A DNA stretch of 44,747 nt from Psychrobacter sp. UBA3962 (GCF_002385225.1 NZ_DGDC01000032.1:1-44747); one strand, 5' to 3'. Counted from the stretch's first letter, positions 1-9,613 are shown. The notes: a model not told the origin generated them from the letters alone. Numbers and translations are program-made.

Positions 1-20
1 TGTATTTCAGGACGAGACAT
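1..20 (-). repeat. Putative insertion-sequence terminal repeat at left edge
   Basis: Bases 3-20 read TATTTCAGGACGAGACAT. The reverse complement of the last 18 bases of the window is the same except for one base (17 of 18). Read outward from this edge the end would begin TGTCTCGTCCTG, and at the other edge TGTCCCGTCCTG. Two slightly imperfect ends facing outward fit the left and right inverted repeats of one IS type lying outside the window. The IS family is not identified. Confidence 0.5.
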
Positions 21-50
21 GGCTAGCTTAAAAAATTAACTTAGAGAATA

Positions 51-1541
51 CTAAATAGCCGGATCGGTAAATAATCCTGCCCGCTCAAAGTCCGCTGCTA
101 AAGCAAAAAGCCTTGCTTCATCATTCATACGTCCAATAAATTGCATCCCAATCGGTAAGCCTTTATTGCTCATCCCTAAGGGAACAGACATCGCCGGTAA
201 TCCTGTGATATTACCCAATGTGGTAAAGGCCATTTTGCTTAATACAGGTGAGCTTAGCTTCTCAACCAAACTTGAGTTATAAATCCATTTGCCCAGATTA
301 ATTCCTTTTTCAATAACGCCACTTACGTTTAGCAGTAGTTCATCAATACGGCTAGGAGGGAGCACCCCGTGTTTGACGGCAGTAGTTGGCACTGTCGGGC
401 ACAAAATCATGTCATACTCTTCAAGAATAAGTCCGGTCTGATACTGTACGTCGTGCCAGCCTTGCTTGGCTTTAAGCAGATCTACCACGCTTAGTGAGCG
501 CCCTATCATAGCCATATTTCGCGTCTGTGGCTCCAAATTCGCTACTTGCTGAGGTCCGTAGCGCAAAGATAAGTCTTCTACAAAATAGGCAGTATGAGCA
601 CAAACTACTGTGAAGAAATCTCGCCACATACGATCACTATCAATCTTTGGCGCAGCGTATTCTACTTTATGCCCCATATCTTCAAGCTGTTGCCCTGTTT
701 TTTCTAATACAGCCAACACCTCTTTATCTACTTTAGCGCCCGGAAACAAGGGCTCTGCCATTAGAGCAATTTTTAATGGTTTACACGGAGTCTTTGTGGC
801 CTGTAAAAACTGGCCTTTATTAGAGGCGTCGGTCACAAAAGGAGCACCCACCTCTCTACCAGCAGTAGCGTCTAGCATGGCAGCGCTGTCACGCACACTA
901 CGAGTAATCACATGATCTGCCACAGCTCCTTCCCAGCCCTCGGCATAGATAGGACCACTGGGATTACGACCTCGGCTGGGCTTTAACCCAAACACGCCGC
1001 ACCAAGCAGAAGGGAAACGAATTGAGCCACCCCCATCGCCGCCACCCGCCATAGGCACAATACCAGCACTTACTGCGGCAGCACTGCCCCCAGATGAGCC
1101 ACCGCTGCTATAGCCTTTTTTAAATGGGTTGTGAGTGGGACCAAAGGATTTGGGCTCTGTGGTAATAATTAGCCCAAACTCTGGAGTATTGGTTTTACCA
1201 AACGTGTTAACCCCAGTCGCTCGCATCCGTTTTACTATCTCGCTGTCTTGCTCCGGCACGATATGCACACTGCGACTGCCCATCTTGATAGGCTCATCAG
1301 CAAACAAGTAGTTTAAATCTTTTAGTAGATAGGGAACGCCGGTGAATATTCCCTGCGGTAAACCTTGCTGAGCAGCGTTAAATGCTCGCTCGTCAAAGCG
1401 GTGGATAATGGCGTTTAGCTTAGGATTTAAGCTATTGGCTTGATAGATGGCAGCTTCTAAGGCTTCCTTGGCACTGATATCGCCTGACTGGATAAGCTCT
1501 GCCAATCCGATGGCATCATATTGTGGATATTCTTTAAACAT
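51..1541 (-). CDS. Amidase-signature family amidohydrolase
   Basis: This 496-residue cytoplasmic protein belongs to the amidase signature family, which hydrolyses carboxamides through a Ser-Ser-Lys triad. The triad is visible: Lys74 in LLKDL, cis-Ser149 in the glycine/serine-rich stretch at 145-153, and the nucleophile Ser173 in GGGSIRFP. The spacing (75 and 24 residues) matches fatty acid amide hydrolase. Length is normal for the family. The ATG is preceded by AAGGAAGG at good spacing. The substrate cannot be told from sequence; it is not GatA-like in context, since no gatC or gatB is nearby. The stop codon lies about 30 bases from the putative IS end, so anything further downstream is lost from view. 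Confidence 0.9.
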   Translation of the reverse strand: MFKEYPQYDAIGLAELIQSGDISAKEALEAAIYQANSLNPKLNAIIHRFDERAFNAAQQGLPQGIFTGVPYLLKDLNYLFADEPIKMGSRSVHIVPEQDSEIVKRMRATGVNTFGKTNTPEFGLIITTEPKSFGPTHNPFKKGYSSGGSSGGSAAAVSAGIVPMAGGGDGGGSIRFPSAWCGVFGLKPSRGRNPSGPIYAEGWEGAVADHVITRSVRDSAAMLDATAGREVGAPFVTDASNKGQFLQATKTPCKPLKIALMAEPLFPGAKVDKEVLAVLEKTGQQLEDMGHKVEYAAPKIDSDRMWRDFFTVVCAHTAYFVEDLSLRYGPQQVANLEPQTRNMAMIGRSLSVVDLLKAKQGWHDVQYQTGLILEEYDMILCPTVPTTAVKHGVLPPSRIDELLLNVSGVIEKGINLGKWIYNSSLVEKLSSPVLSKMAFTTLGNITGLPAMSVPLGMSNKGLPIGMQFIGRMNDEARLFALAADFERAGLFTDPAI

Positions 1542-1591
1542 AGCCTTCCTTGCTCAGTTGTGTGGATTCATAAGTAGATAGCTTATATGAA

Positions 1592-1636
1592 AGCCAACAA
1601 AAAAGCCAAACCCGAAAGTTTGGCTTTTTGTTGGCT
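1592..1636. terminator. Long hairpin between amidase and pirin genes
   Basis: AGCCAACAAAAA(A)GCCAAAC pairs with GTTTGGCTTTTTGTTGGCT around a short CCGAAA-type loop, one of the longest stems in the window. It lies just downstream of the pirin stop and upstream of the amidase start, so it probably ends pirin transcription. Internal A and T runs replace a clean T tail. Confidence 0.75.
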
Positions 1637-1654
1637 CGTGTTTAGCTACTGGGA

Positions 1655-2362
1655 TTACATAGGGACTTCCATAAGTAAAACACGAGAGTCCTCTAAAGCT
1701 TCTACCTCAAAGCCTTTAGTATCGATGATCCCCATACCATCCCGAGTATCTAATACCTCATCTCCCACTTTAACCTTACCTTCGATGACAAAGGCATAAA
1801 CCCCGTGCTGGTTGCCTTTTAGCTCATAGCTAGCACTCACCCCTTTATCAAGGTTGCCCATATGGAACCAGGCATCTTGGTGAATCCATACCCCGGCATC
1901 ATCTGGGTTTGGCGATAAAATTTGGCCAAATTCATTAGGCTTCAACATATCTGCTATTTTTAACTGTTGATAACGAGGCTCTACCCCTTGTTTGTTTGGC
2001 ATTACCCAAATTTGAAAGAATTTAACCGGTACATCCGCATTGCCATTCATTTCACTATGGGCAATCCCTGTTCCTGCTGACATCACCTGAATCTCGCCAC
2101 TTTCAATGATACCATTGGTGCCAATAGTATCTTTGTGAGCTAACTTACCTGCCGTTGGAATTGAGATGATTTCCATATCACGGTGAGGGTGAGTACCGAA
2201 ACCCATTCCCCCTTCTACATGGTCATCATTAATAACACGTAAGGCGCCAAATCCCATACGTTCAGGATTATAGTAGTTTGCAAAGCTAAAAGTGTGTTTA
2301 CTTTTTAACCAACCATGGTCTGCGTTACCACGGGTATTGGCTTTATGTACGATAGTTTTCAT
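1655..2362 (-). CDS. Pirin family protein (YhhW-like cupin)
   Basis: This 235-residue protein is a pirin, a bicupin with one metal site in the N-terminal half; bacterial members such as YhhW have quercetinase activity in vitro. The metal ligands are visible as His58 and His60 in THPHRDMEII, and His102 and Glu104 in AHSE. The N-terminal half (residues 20-115) is the conserved part; the C-terminal cupin (about 150-235) is weaker, as usual. It is monocistronic: hairpins lie on both sides. The physiological role is not known for this family in bacteria, though oxidative-stress links are reported. Confidence 0.9.
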   Translation of the reverse strand: MKTIVHKANTRGNADHGWLKSKHTFSFANYYNPERMGFGALRVINDDHVEGGMGFGTHPHRDMEIISIPTAGKLAHKDTIGTNGIIESGEIQVMSAGTGIAHSEMNGNADVPVKFFQIWVMPNKQGVEPRYQQLKIADMLKPNEFGQILSPNPDDAGVWIHQDAWFHMGNLDKGVSASYELKGNQHGVYAFVIEGKVKVGDEVLDTRDGMGIIDTKGFEVEALEDSRVLLMEVPM

Positions 2363-2531
2363 AGGTAATCCTCATTTTTATAGCTGTATTTTATTCAATG
2401 AGGCTATTATATAATGAATATTATCTTAATCAACAACTTATACTATTAACTTAAGTTTAATTGTGTAAAGAGTTTAATACCTGTTAAAAGGAGTGTTAAG
2501 GGGCTATTAAATGATCGAGATAGTTGCCATA

Positions 2532-2556
2532 AAAAAAGGAGCCGAAGCCCCTTTTC
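2532..2556 (-). terminator. Intrinsic terminator of ftsK
   Basis: On the minus strand AAAAGGGGCTTCGGCTCCTTTTTTT forms a GC-rich stem with a CGAA/TTCG-type loop followed by a run of T. It starts about 28 bases after the ftsK stop. Confidence 0.85.
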
Positions 2557-2583
2557 TTAATAAATTATGCTTACTTTAAATTA

Positions 2584-5500
2584 CTACATTAACAGTTCAC
2601 GCTTACCACTTTTACCCATAGAGCTGACCAAACCCGCTTCTTCCATAGAGTCAACAATGCGGGCAGCGCGGTTGTAACCAATACTGAATTTACGCTGGAT
2701 ACTCGAAGCTGATACTTTTCGAGTCTCCATGACAAAAGCCACTGCTTCATCATAAAGCGCATCATCCTCTCCAGAGGTATTACCAGCACCACTGCTACTA
2801 GGGCTAGTTAAATCGAAGTTGCTTGCCATATTATCAATATAATCGGGAGCCCCTCGCTCACGCCAAGCATCACAAACTCGGTTAACCTCTTCGTCACTGA
2901 CATAGGCACCATGCACACGGTCCGGTTCAATTTGACCTGGGCCTAAGAACAACATATCACCGTTACCCAGCATATCCTCAGCACCGCCTGCATCTAAGAT
3001 AGTGCGAGAGTCCACTTTTGAGTTAACGCGTAAGGCAGCTCGAACTGGAATGTTGGCTTTAATCAAACCCGTGATCACATCTACCGATGGGCGCTGCGTG
3101 GCTAGCATTAAGTGAATACCAGCCGCACGAGACTTCTGTGCCAAACGAGTGATCAGCTCTTCCGCCTGCTTACCTACCTGCATAATCATATCAGCGAATT
3201 CGTCGGCTACGATGACAATCATCGGTAGGGTCTTAAGCTTAGGCGCTTTATCGATGCTAACACTATCATTAGGACGCCATAGGGGGTCTAACATCGGTCT
3301 ACCTGCCTTTTCGGCAGCGATGACTTTTTTGTTAAACTCGCTTAACTTACGCACTTTGAGTAAGCTCATTAACTGATAACGGCGCTCCATTTCAGCCACA
3401 CACCAAGCCAAGCTACTTGCAGCCTCATTCATATCGGTCACCACAGGGGTCAATAGGTGAGGAATATCATTGTAGTTGGCCAATTCAAGCTGCTTAGGGT
3501 CAATTAAAATTAAACGCAGCTCTGACGGTTTGTATTTCAGCAGCATAGATAACAGCATGGCGTTAACCAATACTGACTTACCTGAACCTGTGGTACCCGC
3601 TACAAGCATATGCGGCGCACGTGCTAGGTCAGTGATAATGGGCTTACCACCAATATCCTTACCCATGGCCATACTAATTTGTGCTTTGGGATTCTTGTAA
3701 TCTTCGGTTTGCAGCAATTCAACCAAACGCACCATTTCACGTTTTTTATTAGGTACTTCAATACCAATGTAAGGCTTACCTGGGATAACCTCTACCACAC
3801 GCAATGAAGCCATAGATAACGAGCGAGCCAAATCGCGTGAAATACCGGTCACCTTACTGGCTTTTACTCCAGGGGCTAAATCCACTTCAAACCGCGTGAC
3901 CACAGGCCCAGGAATGGCGTTTACCACTTCTGCTTTTACGTTAAACTCTTGTAGTTTAATTTCAAGCAGCTCAGATAGTTGCTTTAGTTCAGCTTCGGTA
4001 TAGCTTGGCTTACGATCTGGATCTGGCTTATCCAAAATAGACAGCTCTGGAATCGGTGATAAGCCTTCACGATACTTAGCGGTCTGCATTGCACGACTGC
4101 TAGAGGCAAATGCCGAATCATCGTGAATCTCAGGAAGGCTGACCTCGCTCTGCTCGTCTATTTCATCGTCACTATCAGGTACCATATCTTCGATGTGATT
4201 GCTCGCATCGCCCTCTGGGGTAGCAAAGCGTATGGTTGGCGTCACTCGAGTTGGGCCGTCCTCATTACTAGGCTCATGCGGCTTTTTTGGATTAGACGGT
4301 GGGGTGTTGGTCGGAGTTAAATCTATTTCCTCATCAAGCAGAGCTTCGTCGTCTTGGCTGCTCCACTCTTCCTGTCCTACCGGCTCATCCACAGCGTCAA
4401 AATCAGCTTGCTCAACATCCGCAGTATCAGTTGCTGTTAGTTCTGGTTGCTCTTCTACTTCTTCCGCTTCGGCTATAGTTACTGTCGTCTCTGACTGCTT
4501 TGGCTCAGAATCAGCGGCTATAGAATCTGCAAAGTCATCCTCTGCTTTTTCTACAAACATTGATTCACTTTCAATTGCCTCTTCAGTAGGGGTCTCATCA
4601 ACTGTTTCGGTAGACTGTACTTCTAAGGTTTGTGTTTGTACTGCAGGAGAGGTTGAGGTTTCAGGGTTATTGGCCACAGCCTCTGGTAAAGCCTGCTCAT
4701 CAAGCAGCTCATTAATCACCTCTTGATCATTCCACGCAAAGCTGGGTTCTTGCTTTTTCGCGCCCGCTGCAGTTATAGAGGGCTGCTGACCAGCTTGAGC
4801 TTTTTGCTGCCTTTCTGATTCAGCTTGCTCCTGCTGCGCCTCTTGCTCACGTAATGCCAAGATACTCTCAGTCAATCCTGAGTTAACTAAGAAATCATCC
4901 AATACATTGCTTAAGGCGGGATCCGATTTCTGAGTAGCTTCTGACTGCTGTGAGTGAGCATCAGCCTCCTGCTCATCAGAACTCTCGGGCAAGGATAACT
5001 TTAGCTGTTGAAATAAAGGCGATTCTGTCTGAGAGCCCTCGGTTTCATTCATTGCTTGTTGTGCAGCCAGCAATTCCTCTTCAGTTAAAGCCGGGCTGTC
5101 CTCAATAAGCTCTTCTTTCTCTGCAGAGTCTCGCTGTATACCACTACCAAGCCATGACAGACTAAAGATCTGTTTGAATACCCGCTTCCAATGAATATCA
5201 AAAGCAAAAGTAATGGTTATTAGACTAAAGGCCAGCAGAAATAGTGCTGCTCCATAGATGGTCAGCAGACTTGCTAAGCGCGTAGCAACTTCTGCTCCTA
5301 AAATACCGCCAAAACGGGCACCATTATCGGTGCTATAACCTAACAACTGTGGAGTGATAGCGGTAAGCCCACAGCTGGCCAATACCAAGAACACATAAGC
5401 TATGGCTCGTAAAGGACCAAACGCTTGTTCACGGCTCCACCAAAGACATATCGCTTCATAAGCCAAAAATGCCATTAACCACCAAGCTGGCCAGCCCAAG

Positions 5501-5703
5501 AAGGTATATAGCAAATCTGACAGCCAAGCGCCAACAGAGCCGCCCATATTACTCACCTGCCCCATGTCACTACTGATACGCGACCAGCTGGGATCATTGG
5601 GGGTGTAAGTAACCAAGATAACGAACAAGAATGCAGACAAGAGGACGGCAAGCAAGGTAAAAACGATTTTTTTAAGCGTGTAAAGATGATGTGCCGTTAT
5701 CAT
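2584..5703 (-). CDS. ftsK: DNA translocase FtsK
   Basis: FtsK anchors at the division septum and pumps chromosome termini so that dimers can be resolved at dif. This 1039-residue protein has the full layout: four membrane helices in residues 10-175, a long acidic Gln/Glu-rich linker (about 190-530), then the RecA-like motor. Walker A (AGTTGSGKS) lies near residue 702 and Walker B (LRLILIDPK) near 735. A C-terminal winged-helix gamma domain (about 975-1039) would read KOPS sites. It is shorter than E. coli FtsK (1329) because the linker is shorter. The linker is low-complexity and produces long but meaningless frames on the other strand. It is divergent from trxB, the arrangement seen in many gammaproteobacteria. 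Confidence 0.97.
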   Translation of the reverse strand: MITAHHLYTLKKIVFTLLAVLLSAFLFVILVTYTPNDPSWSRISSDMGQVSNMGGSVGAWLSDLLYTFLGWPAWWLMAFLAYEAICLWWSREQAFGPLRAIAYVFLVLASCGLTAITPQLLGYSTDNGARFGGILGAEVATRLASLLTIYGAALFLLAFSLITITFAFDIHWKRVFKQIFSLSWLGSGIQRDSAEKEELIEDSPALTEEELLAAQQAMNETEGSQTESPLFQQLKLSLPESSDEQEADAHSQQSEATQKSDPALSNVLDDFLVNSGLTESILALREQEAQQEQAESERQQKAQAGQQPSITAAGAKKQEPSFAWNDQEVINELLDEQALPEAVANNPETSTSPAVQTQTLEVQSTETVDETPTEEAIESESMFVEKAEDDFADSIAADSEPKQSETTVTIAEAEEVEEQPELTATDTADVEQADFDAVDEPVGQEEWSSQDDEALLDEEIDLTPTNTPPSNPKKPHEPSNEDGPTRVTPTIRFATPEGDASNHIEDMVPDSDDEIDEQSEVSLPEIHDDSAFASSSRAMQTAKYREGLSPIPELSILDKPDPDRKPSYTEAELKQLSELLEIKLQEFNVKAEVVNAIPGPVVTRFEVDLAPGVKASKVTGISRDLARSLSMASLRVVEVIPGKPYIGIEVPNKKREMVRLVELLQTEDYKNPKAQISMAMGKDIGGKPIITDLARAPHMLVAGTTGSGKSVLVNAMLLSMLLKYKPSELRLILIDPKQLELANYNDIPHLLTPVVTDMNEAASSLAWCVAEMERRYQLMSLLKVRKLSEFNKKVIAAEKAGRPMLDPLWRPNDSVSIDKAPKLKTLPMIVIVADEFADMIMQVGKQAEELITRLAQKSRAAGIHLMLATQRPSVDVITGLIKANIPVRAALRVNSKVDSRTILDAGGAEDMLGNGDMLFLGPGQIEPDRVHGAYVSDEEVNRVCDAWRERGAPDYIDNMASNFDLTSPSSSGAGNTSGEDDALYDEAVAFVMETRKVSASSIQRKFSIGYNRAARIVDSMEEAGLVSSMGKSGKRELLM

Positions 5704-6020
5704 TAATTTTTCCCAACATTTGAAACTTAACTATGGTGACAAGTAGACGTTCGTGGTTTGTGAATAGGTGCGATTTGGCAAAAATATTAGCCTAGCCTGT
5801 ATAATCCACTATAATAGCAAATTGCATTGTATTTTCGAGCCTTGACTGGCTTATTTATCATATAAATAAACATGATAACTTAAACTCATTTGCTATTGTA
5901 AACAAATGCCCCCATTCTTATAAATACAGACGTCGATAAAAAGAGGCATTAACACAGTTATTTATGCCCTTATTCAACTGACACCCTCTGATAAAATATG
6001 CCAAAACATAAGGAAAAAAC
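5704..6020. promoter_or_regulatory. Divergent ftsK/trxB promoter region, no gene
   Basis: This 317-base AT-rich stretch must hold the promoters of both divergent genes. A plausible plus-strand -35 is TTGACT at 5842-5847, and a GATAAAAT -10-like element lies at 5991-5997 just before trxB. Neither pair has both good boxes and ideal spacing, so exact start sites are not assigned. The trxB ribosome site is AAGGA at about 6010. No open frame of note is present. Confidence 0.4.
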
Positions 6021-7043
6021 ATGACACAAGACACCAATGCTGCTCGCCACGAAAAATTAATTATTTTAGGGTCAGGCCCTGCTGGATATTCAGCGGCAGT
6101 CTATGCAGCGCGAGCCAACTTAAAGCCAGTAATTATCTCTGGTATGCAAGTCGGCGGACAGCTTACAACAACGACAGAGGTTGATAACTGGCCAGGTGAT
6201 GCTCATGGTTTAACTGGTCCAGATCTAATGGTCCGCATGAAAGAACACGCCGAACGCTTTGGCACTGAAATCGTCAATGATCACATAAATTCAGTAACTC
6301 TGACTGAGCGTCCCTTTAAGCTAGAAGGTAATGCCGGTACTTATACTTGTGATGCGCTAATCATCGCCACCGGTGCTTCTGCTCAGTATTTAGGTCTTGA
6401 ATCAGAAACTAAATTTAAAGGCTTAGGGGTATCGGCTTGTGCAACTTGTGACGGTTTCTTCTACAAAAACCAAAAAGTTGCGGTTATCGGTGGCGGTAAC
6501 ACAGCCGTTGAAGAGGCTTTATACCTATCAAATATCGCTAAAGAAGTGATTTTAGTTCACCGCCGTGACAGCCTACGCTCTGAAAAAATATTGCAAGACA
6601 AGCTATTTGAAAAAGCCAAAAATGGCAACATCACCATTGAATGGAACCACCAAGTAAAAGAAGTGGTGGGTGATGATATGGGAGTCAACGGTTTGATCAT
6701 CGATTCAACCCAAGACGGCAGCACTAAGCAGCTGGACGTTATGGGTGTGTTTGTGGCCATTGGTCATAAGCCAAATACGGATATGTTTGCTGGTCAATTA
6801 GACATGAAAGACGGCTACTTAATCGTTAACAGTGGTACTCAAGGCAATGCCACTCAAACCAGCATTGAAGGGGTATTTGCAGCTGGTGATGTGGCAGATC
6901 ACGTCTATCGTCAAGCCATTACCTCAGCAGGTACCGGCTGTATGGCAGCGTTAGATGCTGAGAAATATCTTGACTCAGTTGGTGAGGCCAATGCCAAAGA
7001 TCATACTTACGCCTCGACTTTAACTGCAGACGACCAAGCCTAA
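6021..7043 (+). CDS. trxB: Thioredoxin-disulfide reductase
   Basis: TrxB is a cytoplasmic FAD enzyme that uses NADPH to reduce thioredoxin. In this 340-residue protein the FAD-binding GSGPAG is at 17-22, the NADPH-binding GGGNTA at 157-162, and the redox pair CATC at Cys140 and Cys143. The closing FAD motif (AAGDVADHVYRQAITSAGTG) sits near the C-terminus. Length is slightly above the usual 320 because of a short polar C-terminal tail. The gene has a good ribosome site (AAGGA) and its own terminator, so it is a single-gene unit divergent from ftsK. Confidence 0.97.
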   Translation: MTQDTNAARHEKLIILGSGPAGYSAAVYAARANLKPVIISGMQVGGQLTTTTEVDNWPGDAHGLTGPDLMVRMKEHAERFGTEIVNDHINSVTLTERPFKLEGNAGTYTCDALIIATGASAQYLGLESETKFKGLGVSACATCDGFFYKNQKVAVIGGGNTAVEEALYLSNIAKEVILVHRRDSLRSEKILQDKLFEKAKNGNITIEWNHQVKEVVGDDMGVNGLIIDSTQDGSTKQLDVMGVFVAIGHKPNTDMFAGQLDMKDGYLIVNSGTQGNATQTSIEGVFAAGDVADHVYRQAITSAGTGCMAALDAEKYLDSVGEANAKDHTYASTLTADDQA

Positions 7044-7100
7044 GCTGATAGCTGATAATTTATCTTCCATAAGGACTAATGAGTTAAGCTAAAATCATAG

Positions 7101-7134
7101 AAGTGCTGATCAGATATTGATTGGCACTTTTTTT
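7101..7134 (+). terminator. Intrinsic terminator of trxB
   Basis: AAGTGCTGATCA pairs with TGATTGGCACTT (two G-T wobbles) around a GATAT loop, followed by TTTTT. It starts 58 bases after the trxB stop. Confidence 0.85.
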
Positions 7135-7262
7135 ACGTTAATAATAAATCGTAATCATTGCCAATGCGTATGCAATTGATATACTTAATAAATCGTGGCT
7201 CTATCGTGCTATCTTAGCGGATATAACTTACTAATTTACTTTTTTGATATGGGATAAACTTT

Positions 7263-8120
7263 GTGACTTCAGACCATCAAAGCGACTCAAACTTCCCTTC
7301 ACAAAGTAGACAAGACTCACCTATTACCTCTGCTTTATTTGACTGTAACTACTTATTCCCAAAACCTGATGTGGCAGATCCTGAAGGTTTAGGGCTGGTG
7401 GCTATTGGTGCTGACTTATCGCCTGAAACGCTGCTATCCGCTTACTCACAAGGGCTTTTTCCTTGGTTTAATGAAGATGAGCCGATTGCTTGGTGGTCTC
7501 CTGAGCCGCGTTGCGTGCTTGATCCAACCTCTTTTACTCCTAGTAAGTCCTTAAAGCGCTTAGCCAAAGCCAGTTCCTGGCACTGGAGTGTTAACAGTGC
7601 CTTTGAAGAAGTTATTCATGCTTGTAGCCTTCCCCGTAGTTATGCTGAGGACACTTGGATTCATGAAGAGATGATACAAGCTTATACCGAGCTTCATAAG
7701 CTGGGTTATGCACACAGCTTTGAGATTTGGGAGGGTAAGAATTTGATTGGGGGCCTATATGGCTTAAAAATCGGTCAAATCTATTTTGGCGAGTCGATGT
7801 TTCATCGTCAAAGTAATGCCTCAAAAATTGCCTTCTGGGCATTAAATAATTTTTGCCAACATACGGACGTTGAGCTAATAGATTGTCAATTGCCCAATCC
7901 CCATTTGCAAAGCCTAGGTGCAGATATCATGCCAAGACAGCTTTTTTTAGCCAAGTTAAATGACTGGATATCCCACCCTAGCTTAGATTGGCAGTTATTT
8001 TCTGACACGCGATATTTAGTTAACCAGTTAGCGCAGACCACTGTGCCAACACTTAGCCAGACATCCAGCGCCTCTTCTGACCCCTTCTCTAGTACCACCC
8101 AACCTAACTGCAAGGATTAA
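7263..8120 (+). CDS. aat: Leucyl/phenylalanyl-tRNA--protein transferase
   Basis: Aat attaches Leu or Phe to proteins with N-terminal Lys or Arg, marking them for ClpS-ClpAP. The 285-residue protein shows the family opening (YLFPKPDVADPEGLGLVAIG at 30-49), then DLSPETLLSAYSQGLFPWF (51-69), WWSPEPRCVL (77-86) and the GGLYG core near 162-166. The start is GTG with only a weak GGGA upstream; the 20 N-terminal residues before the conserved part are non-conserved, but no better start is visible. A Ser/Thr-rich tail ends the protein. It is followed after five bases by bpt, whose ribosome site lies inside the end of aat, so the two are one translationally coupled N-degron unit. Confidence 0.95.
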   Translation: MTSDHQSDSNFPSQSRQDSPITSALFDCNYLFPKPDVADPEGLGLVAIGADLSPETLLSAYSQGLFPWFNEDEPIAWWSPEPRCVLDPTSFTPSKSLKRLAKASSWHWSVNSAFEEVIHACSLPRSYAEDTWIHEEMIQAYTELHKLGYAHSFEIWEGKNLIGGLYGLKIGQIYFGESMFHRQSNASKIAFWALNNFCQHTDVELIDCQLPNPHLQSLGADIMPRQLFLAKLNDWISHPSLDWQLFSDTRYLVNQLAQTTVPTLSQTSSASSDPFSSTTQPNCKD

Positions 8121-8125
8121 GTAAA

Positions 8126-8962
8126 ATGTATCCTTACGCAGACAACAGTGTCACCCGTGAAAATACAATACATCAAGAGAGTTTAGAGCATCCAATCCAC
8201 TTTAATCTCTCTCCTCCAAGCCTGTGTAGTTACCTTCCCTACCAAGTATCTCAGCTGACTTTTTTGCTGCTAGAGCCGAATCAAAGTATCGATTCTGAGC
8301 TATATACTCAGCTAAGCACTCAAGGTTTTCGACGCAGTAGCAATGCTTTTTATCGACCAAATTGTCAAAACTGTGCTCAGTGTATCTCCAGTCGAGTGGT
8401 CGTGAAAGAGTTCCTGCCCTCTCGGCGCTATCGCAAAGTGCTCAATCGTAATAGTGAGGTAAGCGTTAAATTTGTTGCTGCTACCCAAGCCACGCAAGAA
8501 CACTATGCTTTGTACCAAAAATACATCTCTGGACGTCATGCTGATGGAGATATGTACCCACCCAGCTTACATACTTTCGAGCAGTTTTTGGTAGACAGTC
8601 CAACAGATACTTTATTTATGGAGGTAAGAGAGCCCAATAATAAACTCATTGCAGTGGCCGTAACCGACCGATTAAGTGATGGATTATCCAGCATCTATAC
8701 TTTTTTTAATCCCGACTCCAGTTATAACTCTCGCAGCCTTGGGGTATTTTGTATTCTAAAACAGATCGAGGCTGCTAAGAGCTTAGGCTTAGATTATGTG
8801 TATTTGGGCTTTTGGATTCCTACTGTCAAAAAGATGAGCTACAAAACTGATTACACTCCCATTGAGTTATTAATAAATAACCATTGGACTTATTTCTCAC
8901 AAACACCAGATCATAATGAAGTATTGAGTTTAATTAATACCTCACCTGCAAAGTTTTTCTGA
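8126..8962 (+). CDS. bpt: Aspartate/glutamate leucyltransferase (ATE family)
   Basis: Bpt transfers Leu from Leu-tRNA to N-terminal Asp or Glu, feeding the same degradation route as Aat. The 278-residue protein has the family's N-terminal CSYLPYQVSQ (Cys34), then FRRSSNAFYRPNCQNCAQC with Cys80, Cys83 and Cys86. The C-terminal GNAT-like half contains YLGFWIPTVKKMSYKTDYTP. Bacterial members were long annotated as arginyltransferases; the length fits Bpt. AAGGA at 8112-8116, inside aat, is its ribosome site. The gene ends 38 bases from convergent rimI with no clear terminator between them. Confidence 0.93.
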   Translation: MYPYADNSVTRENTIHQESLEHPIHFNLSPPSLCSYLPYQVSQLTFLLLEPNQSIDSELYTQLSTQGFRRSSNAFYRPNCQNCAQCISSRVVVKEFLPSRRYRKVLNRNSEVSVKFVAATQATQEHYALYQKYISGRHADGDMYPPSLHTFEQFLVDSPTDTLFMEVREPNNKLIAVAVTDRLSDGLSSIYTFFNPDSSYNSRSLGVFCILKQIEAAKSLGLDYVYLGFWIPTVKKMSYKTDYTPIELLINNHWTYFSQTPDHNEVLSLINTSPAKFF

Positions 8963-9000
8963 TTACAAATTTTCTGATATAAATAAAACTTTGCTCGTTA

Positions 9001-9519
9001 TTAGGCTGTCAGCTCATATTGCATAATTAACGCATCACAATTGGTCTCCTCTTCCCCCTCCTTTGAGGCGATAGAGTAATAGCCTTTGCGAACATGAATC
9101 ACTTCAAAGCCCATTTTTTTATACAGAGCGATAGCAGCCACATTATCTTGCCTAACTTCTAACAAAATTCGTTCTAATTGTCTTTGAGGCATGACCTTGA
9201 TTAAAGCTTGTAGCAAAGCAGCTGCCAACCCTCGACGTTGATAATCGGGATGAGTGCCTATTCGTAATACTTCCGCCACCTCAAATACGGTGCTGATAAG
9301 GCAATAAGCCACTATTTTCTCTTCAGACCTCTGGGATAAGTCAGTTTCTAATAAACCCCAACACTGATTAATATCTTGCTGTAGTAGCTCACTAATCTGT
9401 TGCTCACTCCAGTTGTCTAACTGCAACATTTGCTCAATTTCAGCGACTTGACGTAGTAAGTGCAGGTCAGAGTCTGCAGTGGTAATTTGGCAGAGATTAG
9501 GGATTTCAGAATATCTCAT
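9001..9519 (-). CDS. rimI: Ribosomal protein S18-alanine N-acetyltransferase
   Basis: This 172-residue GNAT enzyme most resembles RimI, which acetylates the N-terminal Ala of ribosomal protein S18 using acetyl-CoA. The acetyl-CoA motif is at 87-101 (RIGTHPDYQRRGLAA), and EVRQDNVAAIALYKKMGFE at 121-139 is typical of RimI. The segment between 55 and 70 is a little longer than in E. coli RimI (148 residues), as is the C-terminal tail. Other GNAT targets cannot be excluded. It lies downstream of etfBA on the same strand but beyond their terminator, so is probably not in that operon. Confidence 0.85.
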   Translation of the reverse strand: MRYSEIPNLCQITTADSDLHLLRQVAEIEQMLQLDNWSEQQISELLQQDINQCWGLLETDLSQRSEEKIVAYCLISTVFEVAEVLRIGTHPDYQRRGLAAALLQALIKVMPQRQLERILLEVRQDNVAAIALYKKMGFEVIHVRKGYYSIASKEGEEETNCDALIMQYELTA

Positions 9520-9582
9520 GGGGGCAAATCCTTTAAATACTTATGGCTAGAGGACAAACAAACGATTTTATAAAAGCATCAA

Positions 9583-9613
9583 AAAAGCCTTCAACCCTAG
9601 GTTGAAGGCTTTT
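9583..9613. terminator. Intrinsic terminator of etfBA
   Basis: AAAAGCCTTCAACC pairs perfectly with GGTTGAAGGCTTTT around a three-base loop, with T-runs on either strand. It lies 33 bases after the etfA stop and upstream of the rimI start, so it mainly serves the minus-strand etfB-etfA unit. Confidence 0.9.

Noticed and set aside
4199..4726. 175-codon Ser/Val-rich frame opposite ftsK
   Set aside because: It lies antisense to the low-complexity acidic linker of FtsK; the composition is explained by the Glu/Gln/Thr codons read backwards.
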